The notes under the pieces are model-generated. The model was not told where the DNA came from, searched no databases, and saw nothing but the letters and a program-made list of their open reading frames with translations. Below are positions 54,601-63,413 of a stretch of DNA of 64,000 nt, in pieces. Made by a program: the position numbers and the translations under genes. Where the stretch lies: NCBI GenBank assembly GCA_945862265.1, contig CAMAXP010000005.1, positions 1 through 64,000 of the forward strand, written 5' to 3'. The first letter of the stretch is position 1, and the number at the start of each line of letters is the position of its first letter. The stretch is from Bordetella parapertussis (GTDB taxonomy: Bacteria > Pseudomonadota > Gammaproteobacteria > Burkholderiales > SG8-39).

Positions 54601-55108
54601 AGCGCGCGGCGGCTTCGAGAGAGTCGGCGTGGGCCACCTCTTCCTTTTGCCATTCGGTCACGTGCTTGGCAAAGGCCAGCTCGGTGAACGGCTCGCCAAA
54701 GAGGGATTCGAGCGCTTTTTGCGCGGCGTCACCATCGACTGCGGCGGCGTCCTCGGCCTTCACCTTGTGCACAGCGCGGCGCTGCACGAAAAGGCGCTTG
54801 ACCGAGTAAAGGGGTGCCAGCTCGTGGTGCTGAGCGGCCAGCGCCTGCAGTTCGGATTCGATGCCGAACAACCGCGCGAGGAAATCCTCGAGGTGCGGCG
54901 AAAGCGCGATAAGCAACTCGGACTCGGCCTTGGCCGCGAGCGCGGCTGGATCCCGGCGGGCGGCGACGAGCCGGTCGGCGAGCGCAGCGTCCAACTCGCG
55001 CACGAATTCGATGAACTTCGCGTCGAGGCGAACGAGCGCGTCGCGGTCATAGAGGTCGGCGAACGCGAAGCCGAAACGGAGGGACGGGCTGGCTGGGGCG
55101 GATGACAT
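51608..55108 (-). CDS. Fused NfnB/GltD-like and NfnA/PyrK-like NAD(P)H-ferredoxin oxidoreductase
   Basis: 1,166 residues from MSSAP at 55108; an in-frame ATG at 55174 would add 22. An unrecognised N-terminal region of about 240 residues leads to a Cys-rich 4Fe-4S segment (NYCIWCHEQGKDSCSKG, AGCPLEEK, ICNDCMKACIYQKQ). A GltD-like part follows, with FAD loop VLVVGLGPAGFGLSHHL and NADPH loop VVVIGGGLTAIDTATESL. A C-terminal ferredoxin-reductase half (FEPGQFYRLQNF, VVLVGGGLGNAVLFSIGQA) ends in a PyrK-like Cys cluster, HCGIGSINSPMQC...CAQC. This is the NfnB-NfnA order in one chain, and it could supply reduced ferredoxin to the Hnr-like reductase. Confidence 0.82.
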   Translation of the reverse strand: MSSAPASPSLRFGFAFADLYDRDALVRLDAKFIEFVRELDAALADRLVAARRDPAALAAKAESELLIALSPHLEDFLARLFGIESELQALAAQHHELAPLYSVKRLFVQRRAVHKVKAEDAAAVDGDAAQKALESLFGEPFTELAFAKHVTEWQKEEVAHADSLEAAARYAAWATTTPAGKQKHRAGVLFKVPQKLDFMRLVPLHTAQARGFPEHTLSDEHLRVREGFALTDKGTDLTGALDQANYCIWCHEQGKDSCSKGLREKAPAGGYKKSQFGVTLAGCPLEEKISEFHLVKTRGQPLGALAMICVDNPVVAATGHRICNDCMKACIYQKQAPVDIPQAETRTLKDVLELPWGFEIYSLLTRWNPLHLARPYPKAPSGKRVLVVGLGPAGFGLSHHLMNDGHTVVGIDGLKIEPLPAGFSGVDTAGKRVPFKAIRDISEIHEALNERVMAGFGGVAEYGITVRWDKNFLKVVRLLLERRSEFAMFGGVRFGGTITAEDAFAMGFDHVALAAGAGRPTLLEIPNGFARGVRAASDFLMALQLTGAAKADSIANLQIRLPVVVIGGGLTAIDTATESLAYYVVQVEKFLTRYEALVAERGDAVVRAAWNREEQTIADEFIAHARALRQTPKAGHIALLKSWGGVTLAYRRRLVDSPSYTLNHEEVEKALEEGITFAEGLSPTRVDVDEHGHARSVHFAIQKMGADGKWAEAGTVELPARSLLVAAGTQPNTVLAREDAAHFKLDGKYFEACDETGAPVTPERAISKPQRADVLLHRHGDGRFISFFGDLHPSFFGNVVKAMGGAKQGYPVVSGVLSKRAPASPLDTETFLGRINADLRPVVHEVKRLTPTIVEVVLHAPLAARSFEPGQFYRLQNFEALAPRAGGTTLAMEGLAMTGAWVDKDKGLLSTIVLEMGGSADLCAYLKPGEPVILMGPTGTPTEIVSNETVVLVGGGLGNAVLFSIGQALRAAGSKVLYFAGYKKMIDRYKVEDIEKAADVVVWCCDEAPGFQPSRPQDRTFVGNIVEAMLAYAGDKLGGQSIPYRDCDRIIAIGSDRMMAAVGRARHAALKPYLKPSHCGIGSINSPMQCMMKEICAQCIQPHKDPVTGKETFVFSCFNQDQDLDRVDFAALNQRLAQNGVHEKLTAQWIDRCLRELKLRPERTAA

Positions 55109-55275
55109 TCGACAGGATTTCTCGATAAAAAACATGCAATTATCGTCCATCGCCGCCTGCGCCTCAAGGAACATTCTCTTATGTGCTTATAGAGGCGTAC
55201 GCCAGCGTTGCCGCTGCCCGGGAAAGGATTTAGCATCGCGCCCTCTCCCGGGACTTCCAACGTAAAGGATTGATC

Positions 55276-56037
55276 ATGCAACTCAAAGGCAGCGTATTCC
55301 TCATTACTGGCGGGGGCTCGGGCCTTGGCGCCGCCACCGCGCGGATGGCCATCGACAACGGCGCCCAGGTCGTCATTGCGGACGTGCAGGACGGTTCCAA
55401 GTACGCCGCCGAGCTCGGAGCCAACGCCCGCTACATCAAGACCGATGTGACCTCGGAAGCCGACGGCAAGGCCGCGGTTGAATTTGCCGTCAAGGAGTTC
55501 GGCGCCCTGAACGTGCTGGTGAACTGCGCCGGCATCGCGATCGGCGAGAAGACCATCGGCAAGACCGGGCCGCACGCGCTGGCGACTTTTACGCGGGTGA
55601 TCACGATCAACCTGATCGGCACCTTCAACATGATCCGCCTTGCGGCCGAAACGATGGCCAAGGGCCAGCCCAACGCGTCCGGCGAGCGTGGCGTGATCGT
55701 CAATACCGCTTCGGTTGCGGCCTACGACGGCCAGATCGGCCAGGCCGCGTATTCGGCCTCGAAGGGTGGTGTGGTCGGAATGACCCTGCCGATCGCGCGT
55801 GACCTGTCGCGTGACGGCATTCGCGTGATGACGATTGCCCCGGGAATTTTCGAGACGCCGATGTTGCTGGGCATGCCCAAGGAGATCCAGGACGCGCTCG
55901 GCAAGATGGTGCCGTTCCCCTCGCGCCTCGGTCGCGCACCCGAGTACGCTGCGCTGGCCCGGCACATCGTCGAGAACGAGATGCTGAACGGCGAGACCAT
56001 CCGCCTGGACGGTGCCATCCGGATGGCACCGAAGTAA
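55276..56037 (+). CDS. SDR-family dehydrogenase, 3-hydroxyacyl-CoA dehydrogenase type II-like
   Basis: 253 residues from the ATG at 55276 (AAAGGA six bases upstream). The nucleotide motif is [15 protein letters not shown] (TGxxxGxG). Catalytic Ser and YxxxK appear in [20 protein letters not shown] then [23 protein letters not shown] is typical of the HSD17B10-like group. It oxidises 3-hydroxyacyl-CoA or related alcohols with NAD+. It diverges from the fused oxidoreductase gene and is followed 16 bp later by a flavoprotein gene. Confidence 0.9.
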   Translation: MQLKGSVFLITGGGSGLGAATARMAIDNGAQVVIADVQDGSKYAAELGANARYIKTDVTSEADGKAAVEFAVKEFGALNVLVNCAGIAIGEKTIGKTGPHALATFTRVITINLIGTFNMIRLAAETMAKGQPNASGERGVIVNTASVAAYDGQIGQAAYSASKGGVVGMTLPIARDLSRDGIRVMTIAPGIFETPMLLGMPKEIQDALGKMVPFPSRLGRAPEYAALARHIVENEMLNGETIRLDGAIRMAPK

Positions 56038-56053
56038 GCGCGGCGTTCCCACG

Positions 56054-57307
56054 TTGAAAACCGCGCGGTCCGTTGCCGTGGTCGGCGGCGGGCCTGCGGG
56101 GCTCATGGCCGCCGAGGTACTTGCACAGGGCGGCGTACAGGTCGATGTCTACGACAGCATGCCCTCGGTGGGCCGCAAGTTCCTGCTTGCGGGCAAGGGC
56201 GGGCTGAACCTCACGCATTCCGAGCCCTTCGGGGCGTTTGCAGGTCGCTATGGCGCGCGGCGCGATTCGATCGAGCCGGTGCTGCGCCAATTCGGTCCCG
56301 AAACTTTGGTCGCCTGGGTCGAGGCCCTCGGCTTCGAAGTCTTCACCGGCACCTCTGGCCGGGTGTTTCCCAAAAGCATGAAGGCGGCACCGTTGCTGCG
56401 GGCCTGGGTCCACCGGCTGAGGCAGTCCGCTGTCCGCTTCCACCTGCGGCACGTCTGGCATGGCTGGGACGCCTCCGGCAGCCTGCGATTCGAGACGCCC
56501 GCAGGCGAGCTGCAGTTGCGTCCGGATGCGGTCGTACTCTCGGCAGGCGGGGCCAGCTGGTCGAAACTCGGTTCCAACGGCGCCTGGGTGGCGCACCTCG
56601 AGGCGCGCGGTGTACCCGTGGCGCCGCTGCGGCCGGCTAACTGCGGGTTCGATGTGCAGGGCGGCTGGAGCGAACACTTCCGGACACGCTTTGCCGGCCA
56701 CCCGCTGAAGCCGGTCGTGCTCGCGTTCACGGATCGCAATGGCGTCGAGTTCCGCAGGCAGGGCGAATTCGTGGTTACCTCGACGGGCGTGGAGGGGAGC
56801 CTCGTTTATGCGGTATCGGCGGCCGTTCGCGACGAAATCGAGGCTGTGGGGGGCGCGGTGATCCGCCTCGACCTGCTGCCGGATCGATCCCCTGAGCGCG
56901 TGCTGCACGAAGTGGCGCACCCGCGGGGAAGCCGTTCGCTTTCGTCGCACCTGCAAAGCCGCACCGGTATCACCGGCGTGAAGATGGCGCTGTTGCGCGA
57001 GCTTGTCCCGGCCGACGCCATGGCCGATCCCGCGCGCCTTGCGCAAGCGATCAAGGCACTTCCGGTGCACCTCGCCGCGCCGCGCCCGCTCGACGAGGCG
57101 ATCAGCACGGCGGGCGGCGTGCCGCTCGAAACTCTGGACGGTTCCTTGATGGTCCGCGCGTTGCCCGGGGTATTTTGCGCAGGTGAGATGCTTGACTGGG
57201 AAGCGCCGACGGGCGGCTACCTGCTCACCGCCTGCTTTGCCACAGGCCGCGCCGCAGGATTGGGTGCACTGGCGTGGCTGGCAGGCCTTGGGCGGGCAGG
57301 CGCATGA
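56054..57307 (+). CDS. TIGR03862-type NAD(P)/FAD-dependent flavoprotein (BaiN/HI0933-like)
   Basis: 417 residues from a TTG at 56054, just before [20 protein letters not shown], the Rossmann FAD motif. A GTG or ATG upstream would lie inside the SDR gene. [20 protein letters not shown] is the diagnostic HI0933/BaiN segment. [20 protein letters not shown], then CFATGRAAG, is the C-terminal FAD loop. The physiological reaction is poorly known; BaiN homologues reduce double bonds. Its TGA overlaps the start of the GIY-YIG gene. Confidence 0.87.
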   Translation: MKTARSVAVVGGGPAGLMAAEVLAQGGVQVDVYDSMPSVGRKFLLAGKGGLNLTHSEPFGAFAGRYGARRDSIEPVLRQFGPETLVAWVEALGFEVFTGTSGRVFPKSMKAAPLLRAWVHRLRQSAVRFHLRHVWHGWDASGSLRFETPAGELQLRPDAVVLSAGGASWSKLGSNGAWVAHLEARGVPVAPLRPANCGFDVQGGWSEHFRTRFAGHPLKPVVLAFTDRNGVEFRRQGEFVVTSTGVEGSLVYAVSAAVRDEIEAVGGAVIRLDLLPDRSPERVLHEVAHPRGSRSLSSHLQSRTGITGVKMALLRELVPADAMADPARLAQAIKALPVHLAAPRPLDEAISTAGGVPLETLDGSLMVRALPGVFCAGEMLDWEAPTGGYLLTACFATGRAAGLGALAWLAGLGRAGA

Positions 57308-57585
57308 AGGCCTGGTTCCTCTATCTGCTGGAGTGCACCGACGGCAGCATCTATACCGGGATCACGGTCGACGTGGAGGCCCGCTTGGCTGCGCACTTGG
57401 CCGGGCGTGGAGCACGCTACACGCGCTCCCACCCGCCAAGGAAAGTGTTGGCGAGTTTCGAGTACGCTGACCGGGCTTCGGCCTCGAAGGCCGAATACGC
57501 AATGAAGCAGTTCACTGCAGCCGAGAAGCGTGCGGTCGCTAGAAAGGCGGCACCGAAACCCAAAAAGCGCCGGCGCGCGGTATAA
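57304..57585 (+). CDS. GIY-YIG domain protein (YhbQ/UPF0213-like)
   Basis: 93 residues from the ATG at 57304, overlapping the flavoprotein stop. [20 protein letters not shown], then [20 protein letters not shown], contains the YLL...YTG core of the GIY-YIG fold and the following conserved Arg and His. The tail is strongly basic (KKRRRAV), suited to nucleic-acid contact. Single-domain members are proposed structure-specific nucleases involved in DNA maintenance. Confidence 0.87.
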   Translation: MKAWFLYLLECTDGSIYTGITVDVEARLAAHLAGRGARYTRSHPPRKVLASFEYADRASASKAEYAMKQFTAAEKRAVARKAAPKPKKRRRAV

Positions 57586-57626
57586 ATTAGCGGTCGGACC
57601 AAGTCATCTCAACGGAGGAGGCAAGC

Positions 57627-58319
57627 ATGGGCAACGCTATCAACTACAAACGGCCGGACGGCCAGGAAGTCGCGGGCTATCTCGCGGAACCGGTGCAGGG
57701 CGCGAAGGCGCCCGCCATCGTCGTCATCCAGGAATGGTGGGGGCTCAACGACCAGATCCGCGGCGTAGCGGACAAGCTGGCCAAGGAGGGCTACCGCGCT
57801 TTGGTGCCGGACCTGTACCGCGGCAAGGTAGCCCTTGCCGCCAACGAGGCCGAGCACCTGATGAACGGCCTGAACTTCGGCGAAGCGGCCGGGCAGGACA
57901 TCCGCGGCGCGGTGCAGTACCTGAAAGGCTCGGGCAGCGCGAAGGCGGGCGTGACCGGCTTCTGCATGGGAGGGGCCCTTACCCTGCTCTCGGCGGTGAA
58001 CGTGCCGGAGATGGACGCGGGCGTGGTCTGGTACGGCTATCCGCCGCTGGAGTACATCGACGCCTCGAAGATCAAGGTGCCGCTGATGGCGCATTGGGCC
58101 ACCCACGACCAGGCGTTCCCGATCGCCAAGGTGGATGACCTCGAAAAGATGCTCGGCGCCGCGAAGGTGGGCTACGAGTTCCACCGTTACGACTGCAAGC
58201 ACGCCTTCGCCAACGAGACCGCTGACTCCAAGAACATGGACATGCTGAAATACGACCCCGTGGCGGCCGAGCTGGCCTGGGGCCGCACGATGGCGTTCTT
58301 TGCCAAGCATCTCCGGTGA
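57627..58319 (+). CDS. Dienelactone hydrolase family protein
   Basis: 230 residues, with GGAGGAGG upstream. IVVIQEWWGLNDQIRGVADK and LVPDLYRG are family blocks. The nucleophile elbow is GFCMGGALT with Cys113, the acid lies in HWATHDQAFP, and the His is in YDCKHAFANE. It hydrolyses dienelactones or similar lactones and esters in aromatic degradation, although many homologues have other roles. No ring-cleavage genes are adjacent. Confidence 0.9.
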   Translation: MGNAINYKRPDGQEVAGYLAEPVQGAKAPAIVVIQEWWGLNDQIRGVADKLAKEGYRALVPDLYRGKVALAANEAEHLMNGLNFGEAAGQDIRGAVQYLKGSGSAKAGVTGFCMGGALTLLSAVNVPEMDAGVVWYGYPPLEYIDASKIKVPLMAHWATHDQAFPIAKVDDLEKMLGAAKVGYEFHRYDCKHAFANETADSKNMDMLKYDPVAAELAWGRTMAFFAKHLR

Positions 58320-58398
58320 ACGCCTGCCGCGTGCAGGCGTACAACACCGCGATCTTTGGCACGAGGCCGCTGGCTGGCGACTGACTCGCCAGACTCCC

Positions 58399-59556
58399 CT
58401 AGCCCGTTGGCAGGAGTGCCCACAAGGGGACCGCCTCGATGCCGGGCGCCAGCGGATAGCGGCGCTCGCCCGGGTAGACGACATAAAGCGCATCGAGCCG
58501 GAGGTCGTGGATGGCCACCCGCATGGACCGGGTGATTGTGGGAGCGTCAGCACGCTTGAATTCGACGCCCACGCGCTGCGTACCTTTGAACATCAGCAGG
58601 TCCAGCTCCGCCCCCTGATGGGTCGCCCAGAAGTACGCCTCGTCGGGCTTTGCCAGTCGAAGCACCTGCTCCAGCGCGAAGCCTTCCCAGCTTGCGCCGC
58701 TGCGCGGATGTACGCGCAGGGCATCGAGCGACTCGACGTCCATGAGCGCGTGGAGCAGGCCGGTGTCGCGGAAATACACCTTGGGTGACTTGACCTGCCG
58801 CTTGCCCAGGTTCTCGTGCCAGGGCTGAAGCTGGCGAACCATGAGCGTCTGCGTCAGCGTGTCGAGATAGCGCCGCACGGTCGGCTCGGATACCCCGAGC
58901 GAGCGCGCCGGATCGGCGGCCGTCCAGGTCTGCCCGTGGTAGTGCGCCAGCATCCTCCAGAACCGCAGCATGGCGGGCGCGGCAATGTTGAGGCCGAATT
59001 GCGGCAGATCGACTTCGACATGGCTTGCGATCGCGTTCAGGCGCCAGGCGAGGCTGTCTTCGTCCGAGGCGGCCAGATAGGAGCGCGGGAAGCCGCCGCG
59101 CAGCCAGAGGCGGGTTTCGGCCTCCGCGGCGCGGTCGCCGGCGGCAGCGCAGGCTTCGCGCAGGTCGAACCCGCCGACCTCGAGGGACTCAACCCGGCCC
59201 AGCAGCGATTCGCCCGCCTGGCGCAGCAGGGCAGGGGAAGCGCTGCCAAGGAGGAGGTACTGCCCGGGCGCGTTCGAGCGGTCGATCAGCACGCGCAGGA
59301 TCGGGAACAGTCCCGGCCGCCGCTGGACTTCGTCGATGACCACCAAACCGGTCAGCGGTGCGAGCGCGTCCATCGGCTCGTCCAGGCGCCGCGCGTCGCG
59401 CGGGTCTTCCAGGTCAAAGTAGTTGGGCGAACTGCGTGCGAGCAGTGTCTGTGCGAGCGTTGTCTTGCCGGACTGGCGCGGCCCGGAAAGCACCACGGCC
59501 CGGGAACGGGCGAGTGCGCGCGTCAGGCTGCCGGCAAGGTCCGGGCGGGGGATCAT
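58399..59556 (-). CDS. AAA ATPase with DUF4143 (ATPase plus nuclease-like fold)
   Basis: 385 residues. Walker A GPRQSGKTTLAQTLL, Walker B GLVVIDEVQRRPGLFPIL, and sensor-type LLGSASPALLRQAGESLLG. The C-terminal DUF4143 has the YFRDTGLLHAL block and WEGFALEQVLRLAKPDEAYF, followed by GAELDLLMFKGTQRVGVEFK (PD-(D/E)xK-like). The family is widespread, often in variable regions, with no firm function. It stands alone. Confidence 0.88.
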   Translation of the reverse strand: MIPRPDLAGSLTRALARSRAVVLSGPRQSGKTTLAQTLLARSSPNYFDLEDPRDARRLDEPMDALAPLTGLVVIDEVQRRPGLFPILRVLIDRSNAPGQYLLLGSASPALLRQAGESLLGRVESLEVGGFDLREACAAAGDRAAEAETRLWLRGGFPRSYLAASDEDSLAWRLNAIASHVEVDLPQFGLNIAAPAMLRFWRMLAHYHGQTWTAADPARSLGVSEPTVRRYLDTLTQTLMVRQLQPWHENLGKRQVKSPKVYFRDTGLLHALMDVESLDALRVHPRSGASWEGFALEQVLRLAKPDEAYFWATHQGAELDLLMFKGTQRVGVEFKRADAPTITRSMRVAIHDLRLDALYVVYPGERRYPLAPGIEAVPLWALLPTG

Positions 59557-59589
59557 AGTGGAATCTTACCATTGGAATCCATGAAATTA

Positions 59590-59604
59590 GAACATTGAAT
59601 GTTC
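59590..59604. promoter_or_regulatory. Perfect palindrome upstream of the AAA/DUF4143 gene
   Basis: GAACATT-G-AATGTTC, a 7-1-7 inverted repeat in an AT-rich 100-bp gap, 34 bp upstream of the ATPase start. It could be an operator or a promoter-associated site; a hairpin is unlikely because the loop is one base. Confidence 0.35.
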
Positions 59605-59659
59605 CTTTTTCATGTTTAAAGGACAGCATCCCCGGCTCAAGGCCCGTGCATTGTCCCCG

Positions 59660-61384
59660 TCAGGCAGCGCTCGCCGCGAACAGCTTGTCGTAAGCCTCGA
59701 GCAGCGTCCGGTGCATCGCGCTGCCCTGCATGTCCGACCCGAGAGACTCCAATCCGAAGTACCGCTCGCTGCGGTCGAGCAGGCGCTGCGCCTGCAGCAC
59801 CGTCTCCGCGCCGTACATCAGGTCCAGCGGACGCCGGAATGAGGCGATGCCTTCGAGGTTCATCAGGTTTTCGATGCAGCGATACACGAGCCGCCGCGCC
59901 GGTTCCATCTGGCCGTAGTGGTGGATCCAGTCGCAGCCTTCGCGGATGGCCTCTTCATCGCCAACGGCGAGCGCGAGCAGGGTCTTGAGTTCGCCGATGC
60001 GCAACTGCTTCCAGGGGGTGCCAAGCGGTATCGCGAGGCCGAGGATTTCCCACAGCGGGCGCTCGTCGTTCAGGTTGATGGTCTGAAGCTCTTCCAGCAG
60101 GTCCGACGCTTCGGCGTCATCCAGCGCCTGCAGCCGGACCATCGCCGGGCGGATGCGGTTGCCTACGCTGTTGTTTTCCCACTCGAGGTCCTCGACCGGG
60201 TAGATCTCCGACATCCCGGGCACGAGGATGCGGCAGCTGTAGGCGCCCTGCTCGGCGAAGTCCGCGACGTAGATGTCCTTGTCTTCGGCGGCCACGCATT
60301 CGCAGAGCCATGCGTAGTCTTCCGCCGTGGTGGTGCTGAAGTTCCAGTCGACAAACGGGTGGTCCGGCTTGTCGCCGAGGAAATTCCAGCTGATCACGCC
60401 GCTCGAATCGACAAAGTGGATTTCAAGGTTCGAGGCGAGCGTGATCTCCTCCATGTCGAACCCGGGTTCCGGGAAGCCTTCGAGCGACTCCAGCGCCCGT
60501 CCCTGCAGGAGTTCGGTCAACGCGCGTTCGAGAGCGATCTCGAACCGCGGGTGCGCGCCGAAGCTCGCAAAGCACCCCTGGTCCTTCGGGTGCAGCAAGG
60601 TCACGTTCATGACCGGGTAGCGCCCGCCGAGGGATGCGTCACGTACCAGGATGCCGAACCCGGCCTCGCGCAGTCCCTTGATGCCGGCGGCAATGCCGGG
60701 GTACCGGGCGATCACGTGGTCCGGCACCTCCGGCAGGCAGAGGCCTTCGCGGATGATGCGGTACTTGATATGGCGCTCGAAGATCTCCGACAGCGCCTGG
60801 CTGCGGGCTTCCATCAGCGTGTTGCCGGCCGCCATGCCATTGCTGACGTAGAGGTTGCCGATGATGTTCACCGGGAACCAGGTCTCGGCGCCGTCACGCA
60901 GGCGCGTGTAGGGCAGGGCGCAGATGCCCCGGCCGACGTTGCCCGAGTTCAGGTCGACGAGGACCTCGCGGTCGATCGAGCTGTCCGGGTTGTAGAACGC
61001 ATGCAACTCCGGGTTGAGCAATTCGACGGGCCAGGCCGGGTCGTCGCCGGGTTCGAACCAGCGTTCCTGCGGATAGTGCACGAAGGGGCGGTTGGCGCGG
61101 GTTTCCCCGAGGTAGAAGTGGGTCCAGAAGTAGTGCGTGCCGAGCCGCTCGAAGAATTCGCCGAGCGCGCTGGCACGCGCGGCCAGCTTAGTCGCGCCCT
61201 TGCCGTTGGCAAACAGCATCGGGCAGTCCCGGTCACGGACATGCACCGACCAGATGGACTCGACGGGGTTCAGCCACGAGGACTCGTCGAGGTGGAACCC
61301 GCGCGCAGCGAGCTTGGCCTGCATCGTCCCAATGGTAGATTCAAGCGAAGCGTCTTTGCCTGGGATGAAGCTTTCGGTGTGCAT
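59660..61384 (-). CDS. ycaO: YcaO-type ATP-binding protein (ribosomal protein S12 methylthiotransferase accessory factor)
   Basis: 574 residues, close to E. coli YcaO. ANGKGATKLAARASALGEFF, then ERLGTHYF, is the first ATP/Mg block. AAGNTLMEARSQALSEIFER gives the second Glu-rich motif, and FASFGAHPRFEIALERALTE follows. The C-terminal part is helical (TPR-like) with the DEEAIREGCDWIHHYGQM region. In E. coli this protein assists RimO in beta-methylthiolation of ribosomal protein S12. It ends a minus-strand run whose upstream members are unrecognised acidic proteins. Confidence 0.9.
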   Translation of the reverse strand: MHTESFIPGKDASLESTIGTMQAKLAARGFHLDESSWLNPVESIWSVHVRDRDCPMLFANGKGATKLAARASALGEFFERLGTHYFWTHFYLGETRANRPFVHYPQERWFEPGDDPAWPVELLNPELHAFYNPDSSIDREVLVDLNSGNVGRGICALPYTRLRDGAETWFPVNIIGNLYVSNGMAAGNTLMEARSQALSEIFERHIKYRIIREGLCLPEVPDHVIARYPGIAAGIKGLREAGFGILVRDASLGGRYPVMNVTLLHPKDQGCFASFGAHPRFEIALERALTELLQGRALESLEGFPEPGFDMEEITLASNLEIHFVDSSGVISWNFLGDKPDHPFVDWNFSTTTAEDYAWLCECVAAEDKDIYVADFAEQGAYSCRILVPGMSEIYPVEDLEWENNSVGNRIRPAMVRLQALDDAEASDLLEELQTINLNDERPLWEILGLAIPLGTPWKQLRIGELKTLLALAVGDEEAIREGCDWIHHYGQMEPARRLVYRCIENLMNLEGIASFRRPLDLMYGAETVLQAQRLLDRSERYFGLESLGSDMQGSAMHRTLLEAYDKLFAASAA

Positions 61385-61395
61385 GCTTTGCGTCC

Positions 61396-62655
61396 TCAGC
61401 GTTTCCGGGCCGGGCGGGTGATGTGGCAGTGCTCGGCGAGCACCCGGATCGTGGCGTCCAGCGAGGCCGCATCCTCATGCGTGTCCTCTAGGATCAGCTG
61501 CTCGATCATCTCGGGATAGAACTCTTCTTCCCACAAGTGCAGCAGGCCGTCCGTCATCTGGTGCGGGGCGCAGCGGCGCAGGAACTCGGGCACCGTGCCC
61601 ACGCCCACGCCCACGCCCGCGCCGTCGTTGCGGATCGCCTTCACCGCGGCCTTTGCCTCCGCCAGTGTGATCGTCGGCTTGGGGGTCTTGCCGGCCGCGA
61701 GGCACAGGAAGACGGTGTTCATCGAATCGGTATCCGTCTTGCCCTTCGTGACCTTACGCCACTCGTCGGTCACCAGCGCGTCGTAGTCGCTGACTTCCGA
61801 GGACAGGGTGAAATGGTGGAAGCGGTCGTGGTACTCGCGCACCAGGTCGTTGAAGGCGATCTTGGTGTCGGCGATCCGCGGCAGGTCCTTTGCCGCGATG
61901 CGCGCAAGGTGCCGCTCGGCCACTGGGCGGTGCGCATCGGGGACGTCCTCGAGCAGTGCTTCGCCGAGCGTGGGCCGCTTCTTCGAGCGGCGCAACTTCT
62001 TGAAGAACTCCTTGAGTTCCGTGGCGCTGAGGAGGCCGCCCTCGAACTTCCCGGCGACACGCGCCAGCAGGCAGGCGTCGAGGATGCTTTCGGCGGATTC
62101 GCCGAAGAGCGACTCACGGGGCAGTTCCATGACGTCGGCAAACCAGAGCGCGGCTTCTATTTCGTCATGGCAGGCCTGCCGTTCGGCGAGGCGGGCGCGG
62201 TACTCGGCCACGCTCCACTGCTCGCCCAGCGTGCGCACGCGCAGGAATTCGCGCACGTCATGCGACTCGGCGGGCTCGTGGATCGTGGAGTCGGTCGGCA
62301 TGGCATACAGCGCCTTCAGCATCTGCGAGCCGCCGCGCGAGTGCGACAGGAAGCTGTTTTCCTGCAGCGACCGGGCGGCCCGGTTGAGGCTGCCGTCGGA
62401 CAGGTGTTCGAGGTACAGGCTGGCGAGGTACGCCATGCGCTTTACCGCCTCGTCGAGGTCGGTGCGCAGGTGCGCGGTGCCGAAGAAGTCGGCGATCTGG
62501 ACGATACCCTTGGCGCCTTCGGTACGCATCGCGTCGAGCTTTTCCGAGTCGATCATGCCGTTCTTCAGGCCATGGTCGAGCACGCGGGCGAAGTACGGCC
62601 GGTCGTCGTAGGCGGCGACGGCCTGCGGTGCGGCGGCGGAGGGCGCCTGGCTCAA
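61396..62655 (-). CDS. Uncharacterised helical protein, ycaO-linked (419 residues)
   Basis: I do not recognise this family. The sequence is soluble and probably all-helical (AVKRMAYLASLYLEHLSDGS, ELKEFFKKLRRSKKRPTLGE). It has no signal peptide, no membrane segment and no obvious catalytic motif. Landmarks are DYDALVTDEWRKVTKGKTDT and the unusual GAGVGVGVGTVPEFLRRCAP Gly/Val run. The C-terminus is His/Arg-rich (CHITRPARKR). It ends 12 bp before ycaO and its start overlaps the upstream gene (ATGA), so it is coupled to both. Confidence 0.72.
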   Translation of the reverse strand: MSQAPSAAAPQAVAAYDDRPYFARVLDHGLKNGMIDSEKLDAMRTEGAKGIVQIADFFGTAHLRTDLDEAVKRMAYLASLYLEHLSDGSLNRAARSLQENSFLSHSRGGSQMLKALYAMPTDSTIHEPAESHDVREFLRVRTLGEQWSVAEYRARLAERQACHDEIEAALWFADVMELPRESLFGESAESILDACLLARVAGKFEGGLLSATELKEFFKKLRRSKKRPTLGEALLEDVPDAHRPVAERHLARIAAKDLPRIADTKIAFNDLVREYHDRFHHFTLSSEVSDYDALVTDEWRKVTKGKTDTDSMNTVFLCLAAGKTPKPTITLAEAKAAVKAIRNDGAGVGVGVGTVPEFLRRCAPHQMTDGLLHLWEEEFYPEMIEQLILEDTHEDAASLDATIRVLAEHCHITRPARKR

Positions 62656-63383
62656 AGCGCGGACTCCTCTTCCGGCGCGTCGCCCTGGGCCTTGCCGCCG
62701 GGCTTGGCGGCGGCCGTGCCGCTCTCGTCGGTCGCGACGGGCAGGGCTTCCGCGGCGAGGCTGCGTGCCGACAGGATCTGGAACACGTGCATGAACTCGT
62801 CCGGGAAATGGTGCGCGAGGCGCCAGATGAGTTCCATCCAGTCGCCGTCGCTGACCTCATCCAGCCCAACGCCGCCCTTGGGAACCGCGAACTGGTCTTC
62901 GCGCGCGGCGTCGTCCTCTTCGTCCTTCGGGGTGCGCTCTTCTTCCGTGGCGACAAAACTGCCGCAGTCCTTGAACATCGTCAGTTCATCGAAGCGCTCG
63001 TCGAGATAGTCCGCCAGCACCTCGAGGCCGAGATCCTTCTCGGACAGGGCCGCGATGAAGTCATCCGGGTCGACCTCGTCCCGGAAGATCACCGAGTTGA
63101 TCATCGAGCGCAGGCGGTCGCGATTGCGTTCCGCATACAGCCTTTCCATGATCACGGCGTCTGCGAACTGCTTGGGCGTGACGAGCAGGTTGATCACCGA
63201 GCTCTTGGAGGAATCGTACTCGCGCAATATCGCGAGCAGGTCCTTGGGCGGAAGCTCGTCGAGCACGGTCACCAGCGCCGTGTCGCCCTCGGTCTCGACG
63301 ATGTCGACGAGGGCGGACTCGGCTGCACTGATGTCGCCGGCATGGATGAGTGCGGAGGCCTTGCGGATGGCGGGGTGTGACAT
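62652..63383 (-). CDS. Uncharacterised acidic protein (243 residues), ycaO-linked
   Basis: Unrecognised. It is predicted helical: IRKASALIHAGDISAAESAL resembles a TPR-like start, and LPPKDLLAILREYDSSKSSV recalls the repeated helices of MgtE-N or DUF6178-type proteins, by eye only. The second half is strongly acidic (TEEERTPKDEEDDAAREDQ) and the tail Ala/Gly/Glu-rich. No catalytic motif. Its stop overlaps the next start, and it lies 30 bp after the preceding gene. Confidence 0.7.
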   Translation of the reverse strand: MSHPAIRKASALIHAGDISAAESALVDIVETEGDTALVTVLDELPPKDLLAILREYDSSKSSVINLLVTPKQFADAVIMERLYAERNRDRLRSMINSVIFRDEVDPDDFIAALSEKDLGLEVLADYLDERFDELTMFKDCGSFVATEEERTPKDEEDDAAREDQFAVPKGGVGLDEVSDGDWMELIWRLAHHFPDEFMHVFQILSARSLAAEALPVATDESGTAAAKPGGKAQGDAPEEESAL

Positions 63384-63413
63384 GGGTGATCGGTATCCTT
63401 TCAGCGATGGCGC

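Noticed and set aside
51239-55105. A 1,288-residue plus-strand open frame opposite the fused Nfn-like gene
   Set aside because: It is antisense to a gene with clear FAD, NADPH and Fe-S motifs, and its translation is His/Arg/Gly-rich with no domain pattern. This is the usual high-GC shadow.
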